Source: Marmoricola sp. Leaf446 | GTDB taxonomy: Bacteria; Actinomycetota; Actinomycetes; Propionibacteriales; Nocardioidaceae | Length of the DNA: 55,844 nucleotides | Direction: 5' to 3' | Assembly: GCF_001424755.1 (NCBI RefSeq) | Contig: NZ_LMRF01000004.1 | Location: forward strand, 1-55,844 | Shown: one piece after another, positions 25,777-35,263 of the stretch | How positions within the stretch are numbered: the stretch's first letter is position 1 | Layout: each line of letters begins with the position of its first letter | The notes under the pieces: generated by a model | Databases searched by the model: none | Told to the model about the DNA's origin: nothing | The model's input: the letters and a program-made list of their open reading frames with translations, nothing else | Made by a program: the position numbers and the translations under genes

Positions 25777-26865
25777 ATGACCCTCGACATCTCCGTCACG
25801 ACGTCGACCTCCCCGCGCAGCGAGTCCGAGCTGGCCGAGATCCTGGCCAACCCGGGGTTCGGCACCCACTTCACCGACCACATGCTCACGGTCGAGTGGA
25901 CGCCGGAGCAGGGCTGGCACGACGCGCGGGTCACGGCGTACGGACCGCTGAGCCTCGACCCCGCGACCGCGGTGCTGCACTACGCGCAGGAGACCTTCGA
26001 GGGCATGAAGGCCTACCGCCACGACGACGGGTCGGTCTGGACCTTCCGCCCCGGTGAGAACGCCGCGCGGATGGCGCGCTCGAGCCACCGGCTGGCGCTG
26101 CCCGTGCTGGAGCCTGCGGACTTCGTGCGCTGCGTGGACGCGCTCGTCGAGGTCGACCAGCGGTGGGTCCCGGAGGGCACGGGGGAGAAGAGCCTCTACC
26201 TGCGTCCCTTCATGTTCGCCTCCGAGGCCTTCCTCGGCGTGCGGCCCGCCCAGCACGTGACGTTCATGGTCATCGCCTCGCCCGCGGGCGCCTACTTCAA
26301 GGGCGGCGTCAAGCCGCTCACGCTGTGGCTGACCGAGGACTACACCCGCGCCGGCCGCGGCGGCATGGGCGCGGCCAAGACCGGCGGCAACTACGCCAGC
26401 TCGCTGGTGGCGCAGCAGGAGGCCACCGCCCACGACTGCGACCAGGTGGTGTTCCTCGACGCCGCCGAGGGCAAGCACGTCGAGGAGCTCGGCGGCATGA
26501 ACCTCTACTTCGTCCACGCCGACGGCCACGTCGTGACCCCCGAGACCGGCACCATCCTCGAGGGCATCACGCGCTCGGCCATCATCGAGCTGGCCCAGAA
26601 GAAGGGCCACCGGGTCGAGGAGCGCAAGTTCGCCATCGACGAGTGGCGCGAGGGCGTCGCCTCCGGCGAGATCACCGAGGTCTTCGCCTGCGGGACCGCC
26701 GCCGTGGTCACGCCCGTCGGCACGCTGCGCTGGGACGGCGGCGAGGTCAGCGGCCGGGCCACCGAGGAGGCCGGCCCGCTCACCCTCGAGATCCGCCAGG
26801 ACCTCGTGGACATCCAGTACGGCCGCGCCGACGACGCCTTCGGCTGGATGCACCGGGTCGTCTGA
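25777..26865 (+). CDS. ilvE: Branched-chain amino acid aminotransferase
   Basis: 362-residue fold-type IV PLP enzyme that transfers amino groups between glutamate and the Val/Leu/Ile keto acids, the last step of all three pathways. Landmarks: HYAQETFEGMKAYRHDDG, RPFMFASEAFLGV, PLP lysine K201 in GAAKTGGNYA, FLDAAEGKHVEELGGMN with a metal/PLP-near glutamate, and VFACGTAAVVTPVG for the cofactor phosphate. It is class II, as in mycobacteria. ATG 25777 is preceded by TAGCGT (25765-25770) with exactly six bases between, so leaderless. Confidence 0.95.
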   Translation: MTLDISVTTSTSPRSESELAEILANPGFGTHFTDHMLTVEWTPEQGWHDARVTAYGPLSLDPATAVLHYAQETFEGMKAYRHDDGSVWTFRPGENAARMARSSHRLALPVLEPADFVRCVDALVEVDQRWVPEGTGEKSLYLRPFMFASEAFLGVRPAQHVTFMVIASPAGAYFKGGVKPLTLWLTEDYTRAGRGGMGAAKTGGNYASSLVAQQEATAHDCDQVVFLDAAEGKHVEELGGMNLYFVHADGHVVTPETGTILEGITRSAIIELAQKKGHRVEERKFAIDEWREGVASGEITEVFACGTAAVVTPVGTLRWDGGEVSGRATEEAGPLTLEIRQDLVDIQYGRADDAFGWMHRVV

Positions 26866-26910
26866 ACGACCCGGGCGGTGACCCCGGGGTGTCCGGGGTC
26901 CTGCGGGTGG

Positions 26911-27429
26911 CTAGGCCGTGGCGGCGTACGCCGCACGCAGCTCGTCGTAGCCGTCCCAGAACTCGTCCCACGGCAGCGCCTCGCCGTCGACGTGGGCGGC
27001 GAGGTACTGCAGGTGGCGGTGCCAGCCCGCGGCGTACGACGCCGGGTCGTCGAGGTCCTCGTGGACCACGGTGACGCGCGTGCCCTCGGGCAGCACCTCG
27101 AGGTCGAAGCCGACGCTGCTGCGGGCCTCGTCGGGGAAGTCCCAGGTCAGGGCCAGGCGACGGGGCCGCTCCCAGCGGCGCACCGTGTGGCGCGAGCGCT
27201 GGCCGCGCGAGTGCTCCAGCGCGAACCCGGGGCCGGGGCCGGGGTTGCCCTCGACGACGCGGCCCAGCCAGGTGGCGAGGCTCATCGGCCGCACCAGCGC
27301 GGTCCAGATCCGCTCGGGCTCGGCCAGGACGTCGACGCTCACGCGGGCGGTGCGGTGCCGGGCGGTGCCGGTGGGGGTCCCGACCGGGGCGTCGGCGGGG
27401 GTCTCGGTCGTGCCCTCGTCGGTGGTCAT
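26911..27429 (-). CDS. SRPBCC (AHSA1-like) domain protein
   Basis: 172 residues. After a Thr/Pro/Ala-rich lead of about 35 residues comes the START-like fold: VSVDVLAEPERIWTALVRP at its first strand and helix, WDFPDE... on the middle strands and GWHRHLQYLAAHVDGE in the last helix. AHSA1-type proteins bind a hydrophobic ligand or interact with other proteins; no specific role can be given. ATG 27429 follows TAGGCT by eight bases on the minus strand (27438-27443). Confidence 0.75.
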   Translation of the reverse strand: MTTDEGTTETPADAPVGTPTGTARHRTARVSVDVLAEPERIWTALVRPMSLATWLGRVVEGNPGPGPGFALEHSRGQRSRHTVRRWERPRRLALTWDFPDEARSSVGFDLEVLPEGTRVTVVHEDLDDPASYAAGWHRHLQYLAAHVDGEALPWDEFWDGYDELRAAYAATA

Positions 27430-27530
27430 GACGTCCGAGCCTACGTGGACCGCCGGCGCGGGTGTCGCGCAGGTCACGACACCCGCGTCGAGGGCCGGTC
27501 GGGCCTCGGGCCGCGGGCTACCGTGTGCCG

Positions 27531-29282
27531 GTGACCAGCAGCGCACGCCGCGACGAGCCGGAGGAGCACGTCGGCCCCTACCGGCTCCTCGCCCAGCTCG
27601 GCGAGGGCGGCATGGGCGTGGTCCACCTGGCGATGGCGCCGGACGGCAGCCGGGTCGCGCTCAAGGTGCTGCGCCCCCACGTCATCGGTGACCGCGAGGC
27701 CCGCGAGCGGCTCGCGCTCGAGGTCAGCTCGCTGCGCCGGATCCGCAGCCCGCGCATCGCCGAGATCATCGACGCCGACCCCGACGGCCCGATGCCCTAC
27801 GTCGTGACGCGCTACGTCCCCGGCCTGTCGCTCTACCACCACGTCGACGAGGAGGGCCCGGTCCAGGGTCGCGACCTCCTCCACGCCACCGCCTGCCTGG
27901 CCGAGGCGCTGCAGGCGGTCCACGACGTCGGCGTGCTGCACCGCGACGTCAAGCCGACCAACGTGCTGATGGAGGGGCGCTCGCCGGTCCTCATCGACTT
28001 CGGGCTGGCGCGGGTCTCCGACGACCCGCGGCTGACCCGCACCGGCTGGCTGCTGGGCACGCCCGGATACCTCGCGCCCGAGGTGCTGTACGGCGACGAC
28101 GCGACCGCCGCCTCCGACGTCCACGCCCTGGCCGCGACGCTCGTCTTCGCCGCGACCGGCCGCTCGCCCTACGGCGGGGGACCGTGGATGGGCGTGATGG
28201 ACCGCGTCCGGCGCGGCGAGCACGACCTGACCGGCGTGCCCGAGCCGCTGGCGGGGCTGCTCACCGCGTGCCTGGCCACCGAGCCCGGCGACCGCCCGAC
28301 GGTGCCCGAGATCCGCGACCGGGTCGGCCTGCTGCAGGCCGGGCTCGAGCCGCGCCCGGGGCGGTCCGCCGGCCGCCGCCCCACCGCCCCGGCGCCGGAG
28401 CAGTGGACGATGCCGTTCGCGACCGCCGGTGCTGCCGGTGCCGCCGTCCCCGCCCCGGTCGACGACGGCGGGACGAGGCTCGGACGCGCGGGCGACCCCG
28501 CGCCCGCCGCCGCGGCGTACGACGACCCGGCCACCACCGAGATCCCGGCCTACCGCGAGGCCGCTCCCTACCAGCAGCCGCCGGCCGCGCGCCCCGAGGC
28601 GGCCACGCAGGTGCTCCACGCCGACCGTCCGATTCCGCCCGGCCACGGCCCGGTCGTGTCGGCCGACCCGACCCGTGCCCGCCCGTTGCCGGCTGGCCCG
28701 CCGCCCTGGTTGGCGCCGACGCCGCCGGAGGCCAGCCGGGCCCAGCGGCTGTTGCAGCTGGTCGGGCTGGGGGCGCTCGCGGGGTCGGTGGTGGCCTACG
28801 CCCCCTACCTCGGCACCGCCCTGGTCGGGCTGGTCGTGCTGGTGCTGCGCACCGCCTCGGTCACCCGGCAGCGCCACGAGCGCCGCCGCCGGCTGCGCGG
28901 TCGCGAGCGCTGGTGGGACGTGCCGGCCTCCGTCGTCGCCTCCCCGGGGTACGCCGCGGTGGCCCTGGTCGGGGCGCTGTCCGGGGTGGTGGTCGCCGCC
29001 GTGGTGGCGCTGGCGGCGTTCTCGGTGGGCTACCTCCTCCAGCAGCCGCTCAGCACCTGCCTGGTCCTCGCGGGCGTCGGCTTCGTGCCCACGCTGTGGT
29101 GGGGTCCGGGGTCCCAGCGGTTGCGCGAGACCACGCGGGCGCTGGTCACCCGCACCGCGCGCACCGAGTTCGTGGGCTGGTTCGTGGCCGCCATGACCCT
29201 GCTCGGCGCCGCGGTGGTGCTCGGGCTGCTGTTCTCGGCCGGGCCCAACTGGGCGCCGGGGGTGGGCGCCCCCTGGCGGTAG
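27531..29282 (+). CDS. Ser/Thr protein kinase with C-terminal membrane domain
   Basis: 583 residues. An intact Hanks-type kinase domain covers about 15-275: G-loop LGEGGMGVV, ATP-binding K45 in VALKVL, E64 of helix C, catalytic D139 in HRDVKPTN, D156 of DFG, and the APE segment LAPEVLYGD. A Pro/Ala-rich linker of about 120 residues follows, then roughly four hydrophobic segments (about 405-445 and 475-575). There are no PASTA repeats, so signals must be sensed differently from PknB. The membrane anchoring by several helices after the kinase is uncommon. GTG 27531 has TACCGT (27519-27524) six bases upstream. Confidence 0.85.
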   Translation: MTSSARRDEPEEHVGPYRLLAQLGEGGMGVVHLAMAPDGSRVALKVLRPHVIGDREARERLALEVSSLRRIRSPRIAEIIDADPDGPMPYVVTRYVPGLSLYHHVDEEGPVQGRDLLHATACLAEALQAVHDVGVLHRDVKPTNVLMEGRSPVLIDFGLARVSDDPRLTRTGWLLGTPGYLAPEVLYGDDATAASDVHALAATLVFAATGRSPYGGGPWMGVMDRVRRGEHDLTGVPEPLAGLLTACLATEPGDRPTVPEIRDRVGLLQAGLEPRPGRSAGRRPTAPAPEQWTMPFATAGAAGAAVPAPVDDGGTRLGRAGDPAPAAAAYDDPATTEIPAYREAAPYQQPPAARPEAATQVLHADRPIPPGHGPVVSADPTRARPLPAGPPPWLAPTPPEASRAQRLLQLVGLGALAGSVVAYAPYLGTALVGLVVLVLRTASVTRQRHERRRRLRGRERWWDVPASVVASPGYAAVALVGALSGVVVAAVVALAAFSVGYLLQQPLSTCLVLAGVGFVPTLWWGPGSQRLRETTRALVTRTARTEFVGWFVAAMTLLGAAVVLGLLFSAGPNWAPGVGAPWR

Positions 29283-29439
29283 GCCGCCGGCTCCTGTTTG
29301 CGGACCGGCGCTCCGCTGCCGGTGTCGCATAGCGACCCCGGGGCCGCCCCACCACCGGTTCGAGCGACTCCGCGTGGCCGGTCTAGTGCGCAGAATCCGG
29401 GCAGTTCACCTATCCCGGCCAGCACGCCACGATACGGAC

Positions 29440-30483
29440 ATGAGCCCTCGTCGTACGTCCGCACCGCGGTCCCTCGCCGCCCTGCTGACCGCCGTCGTGC
29501 TCGCCCTGCTGGCAGCGCTGCTGGCCCCGCTCGCCCCCGCGACGGCTGCCCCGGCCGCGGCTGCCGCCGCGTCCCAGGAGGACGCCCGCCTGCTCCACCT
29601 CGGCGACGACGCGGTCCGCGCGCGGACCTCCAGCACCTCCCGGGCGGCCATCGCCTGGCGCGGGTCGCGGCTCTACGTCCGCGAGACCCTGCCGGCGCAG
29701 TGGGACTGGAGCCTGCGCACCGCGGTGGCCAAGTGGAACGCCTCCGGCTCGCGCATCACCCTCGTCCCCACCACCAACCGCCGGCTCGCGCAGGTGACGG
29801 TGTCCTACGGCAGCACCGGCGGCGCGGCCGGGCTGGCCACGGTGGGCCGCACCCGCGGTGCGTTCGTCGAGCTGAGCTCGGCGTACCGGACGGCCGACGC
29901 CACCAGCACACACACCCGCGTCGAGGTCATGAACGTCCTCGCCCACGAGCTGGGCCACGTGCTGGGCTTCGAGCACACCACCGCGCCCTGCTCGCTGATG
30001 GGTCCTGTGCTCGACGTCGCGGGCTGCGGCGTGGTCGCGACCGAGCACCCCGGCGCCTACGGCTGCCGCACGATCGACGCCCCGCTGGCCTCCCGGCTGG
30101 TGCGGCTCTACGGCGGGACCGCCCGGCTCGCCCCGCAGGGGTGGTGCCTCATCGACCCGCTGCCCGGTGCGCTGTCCGACGTCCGCATCGAGGTCGGCAC
30201 CTCGGGCGGGCTCGACGTGACCTGGCGGCCGCCGACCACGGTGCCCGACGGCGCCGTCGTGGAGGTCCGTGGCTGGGCCGGTGACTGCGCGCACCAGCCG
30301 TCGGACGTCATCCGGCACCAGGTCCCGGCGACCCAGGGTCGCTGGTCGCAGCCCGCCGGCGAGACCGGTGGCTGCCTCACCGTCGGGCTGGTCAACCGCT
30401 ACGGCCTGGCCCGCGCGCTCACGGCCGGGACCGTCTCCGAGGGCGCCGTGGCGATGGCGCCGTTCGTCCCCGCGGCACCCTGA
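29440..30483 (+). CDS. Secreted zinc metalloprotease (matrixin-like)
   Basis: 347 residues. A signal peptide is clear: basic MSPRRTSAPRS, a long Leu/Ala-rich core and an Ala-rich cleavage region near residues 37-45. The zinc motif HELGHVLGFEH (H169, E170, H173, H179) is followed by a Met-turn-like CSLMGP (M187), as in metzincin matrixins. Six or more cysteines suggest disulfides in the extracellular domain. The last 90 residues look like a fibronectin-type beta domain. Substrate unknown. ATG 29440 is preceded by CACGAT (29428-29433) six bases upstream. Confidence 0.8.
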   Translation: MSPRRTSAPRSLAALLTAVVLALLAALLAPLAPATAAPAAAAAASQEDARLLHLGDDAVRARTSSTSRAAIAWRGSRLYVRETLPAQWDWSLRTAVAKWNASGSRITLVPTTNRRLAQVTVSYGSTGGAAGLATVGRTRGAFVELSSAYRTADATSTHTRVEVMNVLAHELGHVLGFEHTTAPCSLMGPVLDVAGCGVVATEHPGAYGCRTIDAPLASRLVRLYGGTARLAPQGWCLIDPLPGALSDVRIEVGTSGGLDVTWRPPTTVPDGAVVEVRGWAGDCAHQPSDVIRHQVPATQGRWSQPAGETGGCLTVGLVNRYGLARALTAGTVSEGAVAMAPFVPAAP

Positions 30484-30581
30484 CGCGACGTCCCGACGTC
30501 CCGAGGCGCCGACCCGGCACGGCGTACGCCGCCTGCCGGACCGGATGCCGGTCGGGCGTTCCCGCCGCCGGTCATCCGTGG

Positions 30582-30587
30582 CAGACT
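30582..30587 (+). promoter_or_regulatory. Putative -10 of the cimA leader transcript
   Basis: CAGACT lies seven bases before the leader ATG, the same distance as other leaderless starts in this window. A weak TTCCCG (30559-30564) stands 17 bases further upstream. Confidence 0.4.
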
Positions 30588-30594
30588 CGCCGGC

Positions 30595-30624
30595 ATGCAG
30601 CACGGCACCCGCATCATCGCCTAG
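30595..30624 (+). CDS. cimA leader peptide (Ile-Ile)
   Basis: Nine-codon ORF MQHGTRIIA followed by TAG. Two consecutive isoleucine codons (30613-30618) stand two codons before the stop, right before a set of RNA hairpins and a terminator, upstream of the isoleucine-pathway gene cimA. This layout is that of an attenuator leader sensing charged tRNA-Ile. It appears leaderless. It shows the same logic as the ilvB leader but with only Ile codons. Confidence 0.65.
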   Translation: MQHGTRIIA

Positions 30625-30690
30625 CGCGACGGCCCCGCACCACCTGGCCGCCGCGCCGACCTCTCGTCCTCACGGGGGGTCTTTTTCTTT
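30624..30690 (+). terminator. cimA transcription attenuator
   Basis: Hairpin 1: GCGCGACGGCC (30624-30634) with GGCCGCCGCGC (30646-30656), one A-C mismatch, starting at the leader stop codon. Hairpin 2: GACCTCTCGT (30658-30667), loop CCTC, ACGGGGGGTC (30672-30681), ten pairs with two G-U wobbles, then TTTTTCTTT (30682-30690): an intrinsic terminator 48 bases before cimA. A ribosome held at the Ile codons would change the folding of hairpin 1; the exact antiterminator is not resolved. Confidence 0.65.
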
Positions 30691-30738
30691 GCCCCCGCAC
30701 GCACCCGCACGCCTCTCCCGCACCCGAAGGACCGGACC

Positions 30739-32316
30739 ATGACCGCCACCGGTGACCTGTTCCACGTCTACGACACGACGCTGCGCGACGGCGCCCAGCA
30801 GGAGGGACTCACCCTCTCGGTCGCCGACAAGCTCGCGGTCGCGCGCCACATCGACGGGCTCGGGGTCGGCTTCATCGAGGGCGGCTGGCCGGGCGCCAAC
30901 CCCCGCGACACCGAGTTCTTCCGGCGGGCCCGCGAGGAGCTGCACCTCGAGCACGCCCGGCTGGCGGCCTTCGGGGCGACCCGGCGCGCCGGGCTCGCCG
31001 CCGCCGACGACCCGCTCGTGGCGGCGCTGCGCGACTCCGGCGCCGGCGTGGTGACGCTCGTGGCCAAGTCGCACGACCGCCACGTCGAGCTGGCGCTGCG
31101 CACGACGCTGGCCGAGAACCTCGCCATGGTGCGCGACACCGTGGCCCACCTGCGGGCGGAGGGCCAGCGGGTCTTCCTCGACGCCGAGCACTTCTTCGAC
31201 GGCTACCGCGACAACCGCGACTACGCCCTCGAGGTGCTGCGCACCGCCTTCGAGGCCGGGGCCGAGGTCGCCGCGCTGTGCGACACCAACGGCGGGATGC
31301 TGCCCGGATGGGTGGGCGACGTGGTCCACGACGTCGTCGAGACGACCGGCGTCCGCGTCGGCATCCACTGCCACAACGACACCGGCTGCGCCGTCGCCAA
31401 CACCCTGGCCGCGGTCGACGCCGGCGCCACCCACGTGCAGGGCACGCTCAACGGCTACGGCGAGCGCACCGGCAACGCCGACCTCGTCACGGTCGTGGCC
31501 AACCTCGAGCTCAAGCTCGACCGGCAGGTGCTCCCCGCGGGCCTGCTCGGCGAGGCCACCCGGGTCGCGCACGCGGTCGCCGAGGTCACCAACGTGCCGC
31601 CCGCCTCGCGCCAGCCCTACGTCGGCACCTCGGCCTTCGCCCACAAGGCCGGCCTGCACGCCAGCGCCATCAAGGTCGACCCCGACCTCTACCAGCACAT
31701 GGACCCCGCGGGCGTCGGCAACGACATGAGGCTGCTGGTCTCCGACATGGCCGGGCGGGCCTCGATCGAGCTGAAGGGTCGCGAGCTCGGCTTCGAGCTC
31801 GGCCCCGAGCTGGTGCAGCGGGTCACCGGGCGGGTCAAGGACCTGGAGTCGCGCGGCTGGACCTTCGAGGCCGCCGACGCGTCGTTCGAGCTGCTGCTCC
31901 TCGAGGAGGTCGAGGGGGTGCGGCCGTCGTACGTCGAGGTGGAGTCGTGGCGCGTCATCACCGAGACCCGGATCGGCGACGACGCGCTGTCCGAGGCCAC
32001 CGTGAAGCTGCGCGCCGGAGGGGCGCGGATCGTGGTGACCGGCGAGGGCAACGGCCCGGTCAACGCCCTGGACGCGGCGCTGCGGCAGGCGATCAGCCAG
32101 CTCTACCCCGAGATCGTGAAGTTCGAGCTGATCGACTACAAGGTCCGCATCCTCGACCAGGGCCACGGCACCGACGCGATCACCCGCGTGCTGATCGAGA
32201 CCACCGACGGCCAGCGCTCGTGGGTCACCGTCGGGGTGGGCCCCAACGTCATCGAGGCCTCCTGGCACGCGCTCATCGACGGCCTCACCTTCGGGCTGCG
32301 CCGCCACGACGCCTGA
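30739..32316 (+). CDS. cimA: Citramalate synthase
   Basis: 525 residues, DRE-TIM metallolyase family. CimA condenses pyruvate with acetyl-CoA to (R)-citramalate, the threonine-independent route to 2-oxobutanoate and isoleucine. Seen: [17 protein letters not shown] at the start (metal-binding Arg-Asp), [11 protein letters not shown], the metal-histidine motif [28 protein letters not shown] and a C-terminal LeuA-dimer-type regulatory domain. The Gly-Trp-Pro sequence at the site that in isopropylmalate synthase differs, and the length, favour CimA over LeuA. A GAAGGA ribosome-binding site (30726-30731) precedes ATG 30739. It lies behind the Ile-Ile leader and terminator. Confidence 0.93.
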   Translation: MTATGDLFHVYDTTLRDGAQQEGLTLSVADKLAVARHIDGLGVGFIEGGWPGANPRDTEFFRRAREELHLEHARLAAFGATRRAGLAAADDPLVAALRDSGAGVVTLVAKSHDRHVELALRTTLAENLAMVRDTVAHLRAEGQRVFLDAEHFFDGYRDNRDYALEVLRTAFEAGAEVAALCDTNGGMLPGWVGDVVHDVVETTGVRVGIHCHNDTGCAVANTLAAVDAGATHVQGTLNGYGERTGNADLVTVVANLELKLDRQVLPAGLLGEATRVAHAVAEVTNVPPASRQPYVGTSAFAHKAGLHASAIKVDPDLYQHMDPAGVGNDMRLLVSDMAGRASIELKGRELGFELGPELVQRVTGRVKDLESRGWTFEAADASFELLLLEEVEGVRPSYVEVESWRVITETRIGDDALSEATVKLRAGGARIVVTGEGNGPVNALDAALRQAISQLYPEIVKFELIDYKVRILDQGHGTDAITRVLIETTDGQRSWVTVGVGPNVIEASWHALIDGLTFGLRRHDA

Positions 32317-32399
32317 GCCGGACGACGCCGTGGGTGGCCCCCGCTAGATTCACGCGCACCACCCCGGGCGAGCGACCCGGTGACGCGAGAGGCCAGGCG

Positions 32400-33779
32400 A
32401 TGACGGACGTGAAGCAGCACAAGATCCTGCTCGACGAGGGCGAGATGCCGACGCGTTGGTACAACGTGCTCCACGACCTGCCCACGCCCCCGCCGCCGCC
32501 GCTGCACCCCGGCACCGGCCAGCCGATCGGCCCCGAGGACCTCGCGCCGCTGTTCCCGATGGCGCTGATCGAGCAGGAGGTCTCCACCGAGCAGTACCTC
32601 GACATCCCCGAGGAGGTGCTCGACGTCTACCGGCTGTGGCGGCCCAGCCCGCTGTTCCGGGCGCACCGCCTCGAGAAGGCGCTGGGGACGCCGGCGCGGA
32701 TCTACTACAAGTACGAAGGCGTCTCGCCGGCCGGCTCCCACAAGCCCAACACCGCCGTGCCGCAGGCGTTCTACAACAAGCAGGCCGGCATCTCCAAGCT
32801 CACGACCGAGACGGGTGCGGGCCAGTGGGGCACGTCGCTGGCGTTCGCGTGCGCGCAGTACGACATGGAGTGCGAGATCTGGCAGGTGCGGGCGTCGTAC
32901 GACCAGAAGCCCTACCGCCGGATGATGATCGAGACCTTCGGCGGCACGGTCCACCCGAGCCCCTCGGAGCTGACCGAGGCCGGTCGCGCGATCCTGGCCG
33001 AGCACCCCGACTCCACCGGTTCGCTCGGCATCGCCATCAGCGAGGCGGTCGAGGTCGCGGCGCAGGACCCGACCGTCAACTACGCGCTCGGCAGCGTGCT
33101 CAACCACGTGCTGCTGCACCAGACGATCATCGGCGAGGAGGCGCTGCTGCAGCTGGCCAAGGTGGGGGAGACCCCCGACCTGCTGGTGGGCTGCACCGGC
33201 GGCGGGTCCAACTTCGGGGGGTTGATGTTCCCCTTCCTGCGCGAGAAGTGGGCCGGCCGGATGTCGCCCGAGGTGCGGGCCGTCGAGCCGTCGGCGTGCC
33301 CGACCCTGACCCAGGGCACCTACGCCTACGACTTCGGCGACACCGCCGGCATGACGCCGCTGATGAAGATGCACACCCTCGGCCACGACTTCGTGCCCGA
33401 CCCGATCCACTCCGGCGGGCTGCGCTACCACGGCATGAGCCCGCTGATCAGCCACCTCTACGAGACCGGCGAGATCGGCGCGGTGGCCAAGCCGCAGTCG
33501 GAGTGCTTCGCCGCCGGGGTGCTCTTCGCCCGCACCGAGGGCATCGTGCCGGCGCCCGAGCCGACCCACGCGCTCGCCGCGGCGATCGAGGAGGCGGTGC
33601 GCTGCAAGGAGACCGGCGAGGAGAAGGTCATCCTCACCGCGCTCTGCGGCCACGGCCACCTCGACCTCCCGGCGTACGCCTCCTACCTCGCCGGCACGAT
33701 CGAGGACACCTCGTGGGAGGACGACGCCCTCCAGGCCGCCGTCGCCGAGGCGCTGACCAAGCTGCCCCAGCTCTCCTGA
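32400..33779 (+). CDS. TrpB2-type PLP enzyme (tryptophan synthase beta-like)
   Basis: 459 residues, longer than TrpB1 by an N-terminal extension and insert, as in TrpB2 proteins. The PLP lysine is in [16 protein letters not shown], the glycine-rich phosphate loop is [11 protein letters not shown] and [12 protein letters not shown] is near the C-terminus. TrpB2 proteins make tryptophan from indole and serine, or serve other beta-replacement roles, without TrpA; there are no other trp genes here. A TAGATT hexamer (32345-32350) suggests a transcript start about 43 bases before ATG 32400. It could be cotranscribed with the amidase gene that begins nine bases downstream. Confidence 0.88.
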   Translation: MTDVKQHKILLDEGEMPTRWYNVLHDLPTPPPPPLHPGTGQPIGPEDLAPLFPMALIEQEVSTEQYLDIPEEVLDVYRLWRPSPLFRAHRLEKALGTPARIYYKYEGVSPAGSHKPNTAVPQAFYNKQAGISKLTTETGAGQWGTSLAFACAQYDMECEIWQVRASYDQKPYRRMMIETFGGTVHPSPSELTEAGRAILAEHPDSTGSLGIAISEAVEVAAQDPTVNYALGSVLNHVLLHQTIIGEEALLQLAKVGETPDLLVGCTGGGSNFGGLMFPFLREKWAGRMSPEVRAVEPSACPTLTQGTYAYDFGDTAGMTPLMKMHTLGHDFVPDPIHSGGLRYHGMSPLISHLYETGEIGAVAKPQSECFAAGVLFARTEGIVPAPEPTHALAAAIEEAVRCKETGEEKVILTALCGHGHLDLPAYASYLAGTIEDTSWEDDALQAAVAEALTKLPQLS

Positions 33780-33787
33780 GGTCGGTC

Positions 33788-35188
33788 GTGGCCGAGCTGC
33801 ACGACCTGACCGCCCTGGAGCAGGGAGCCGCGATCCGGGCGGGGGAGACCTCCAGCGCCGAGCTGGTCGAGCACTACCTGCGCCGCATCGAGGGCGAGCC
33901 GTACGGCGCCTTCGTCACCGTCACCGCCGACCGGGCGCGCGCGGCCTCGACGGCAGGGGAGGGCCCGCTCGCCGGGGTGCCGACCGCGGTCAAGGACCTC
34001 AACCTCACCGCAGGCGTGCCCACGTCGTTCGGGTCCGCGGCGTACGCCGGGTTCGTGCCCGACGTCGACGACGAGGTGGTGCGCCGGATCGGTGCCGCCG
34101 GGATGCCGGTGCTCGGCAAGACCGCGACGCCGGAGTTCGGCTCGCCCTGCTACACCGAGCCCGAGGGCCGGCCGCCGGCCGTGACGCCCTGGGACACCAC
34201 CCGGATGGCCGGGGGGTCGAGCGGCGGCGCGGGTGCCGCCGTCGCGGCCGGGCTGGTGCCGGTGGCGCAGGGCTCCGACGGCGGCGGCTCGATCCGGATC
34301 CCGGCCAGCTGCTGCGGGCTGGTCGGGCTCAAGCCCAGCCGCGGCCGGATCAGCGCCGCCCCGACCTACGGCGACCCGGTCGGGCTCTCGACCAACGGCA
34401 CCCTCGCCCGCACGGTGCGCGACGCGGCCGCGCTGCTCGACGTGCTCGCCGGCCGGGCGGTTGGCGACCCCTCGTGGGCGCCCCCGCCGGCCACGCCGTT
34501 CCTCGCCGCGTGCGACCGCGATCCCGGCCGCCTGCGGGTGGCGCGGTTCGTCGAGCCGGTCATCGCCGACGTGTCCGTCGACCCGGACTGCGTCACGGCG
34601 TGGGAGCAGCTCGGCGCACGGCTGGAGGCGCTGGGCCACGAGGTCGTCGACGTGCCTTCGCCGATGCCGCACGAGGCCGTCCCCGTCTTCGAGACCTGCT
34701 GGTCGGTGCTGACCGCCCAGTCGGTGGTCGGGCTGTCATCGGAGCAACGCTCGGTCATCCGCCCGCTGACCCGGTGGTTGGCGGGCCGCGCCGACGAGGT
34801 GTCCGGCGTGGCCTTCGGACTGGCGATCGGCGAGCTGCGGCGGCTCGCTGCCGGGGCGCTGACCCGGCTGGCGGCGTACGACCTCGTGCTGACGCCGACC
34901 CTCGCCTCCCCGCCGCTGCCGGTCGGGGCGATCCGCGACGACGCCGACCCGGCGGCCGACTTCGCGGCGCAGAAGCAGTTCACGCCGTGGACCTCGCTGT
35001 GGAACCTCACCGGCAGCCCCGCCGTCTCGCTGCCCACCCACCACACCGCCGAGGGGCTCCCCGTCGGCACGATGCTCGCCGCCCGTCCCGGCGAGGAGGC
35101 GCTCCTGCTCTCGGTCGCCGCCCAGGTCGAGGCGTCGTACGCCGACGAGGGTCGCGCCTGGCGCGACCGGGTGCCGCCCGGCTGGTGA
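33788..35188 (+). CDS. Amidase-signature family protein
   Basis: 466 residues. The Ser-cisSer-Lys triad is visible: K69 in AVKDLN, cis-Ser S144/S145 in [15 protein letters not shown] and nucleophile S168 in [24 protein letters not shown]. It hydrolyses an amide; the substrate is unknown. It is not accompanied by gatB or gatC, and its length and C-terminal part differ from GatA, so it is a stand-alone amidase. GTG 33788 is eight bases after the TrpB2 stop, so they probably share a transcript. Confidence 0.85.
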   Translation: MAELHDLTALEQGAAIRAGETSSAELVEHYLRRIEGEPYGAFVTVTADRARAASTAGEGPLAGVPTAVKDLNLTAGVPTSFGSAAYAGFVPDVDDEVVRRIGAAGMPVLGKTATPEFGSPCYTEPEGRPPAVTPWDTTRMAGGSSGGAGAAVAAGLVPVAQGSDGGGSIRIPASCCGLVGLKPSRGRISAAPTYGDPVGLSTNGTLARTVRDAAALLDVLAGRAVGDPSWAPPPATPFLAACDRDPGRLRVARFVEPVIADVSVDPDCVTAWEQLGARLEALGHEVVDVPSPMPHEAVPVFETCWSVLTAQSVVGLSSEQRSVIRPLTRWLAGRADEVSGVAFGLAIGELRRLAAGALTRLAAYDLVLTPTLASPPLPVGAIRDDADPAADFAAQKQFTPWTSLWNLTGSPAVSLPTHHTAEGLPVGTMLAARPGEEALLLSVAAQVEASYADEGRAWRDRVPPGW

Positions 35189-35238
35189 GGGGGAGTCAGG
35201 GGGGTGCCGCCGACCCGGCGTCCCACCGGAGGGCCGAC

Positions 35239-35256
35239 CACCCGGACGTCCGGGTG
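35239..35256. terminator. Palindrome between convergent genes
   Basis: CACCCGGAC-GTCCGGGTG, a perfect 18-base palindrome between the amidase (plus) and the YibE/F gene (minus, ends at 35264). The core CCCGGACGTCCGGG is the same as the palindrome in the ilvC-distal tandem repeat (13118-13137). Confidence 0.5.
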
Positions 35257-35263
35257 ATCGCAG

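Noticed and set aside
25588-26853. 421-codon minus-strand ORF opposite ilvE running through the leuB-ilvE palindrome
   Set aside because: Low-complexity Gly/Val/Arg composition without a family motif; ilvE on the plus strand is certain.
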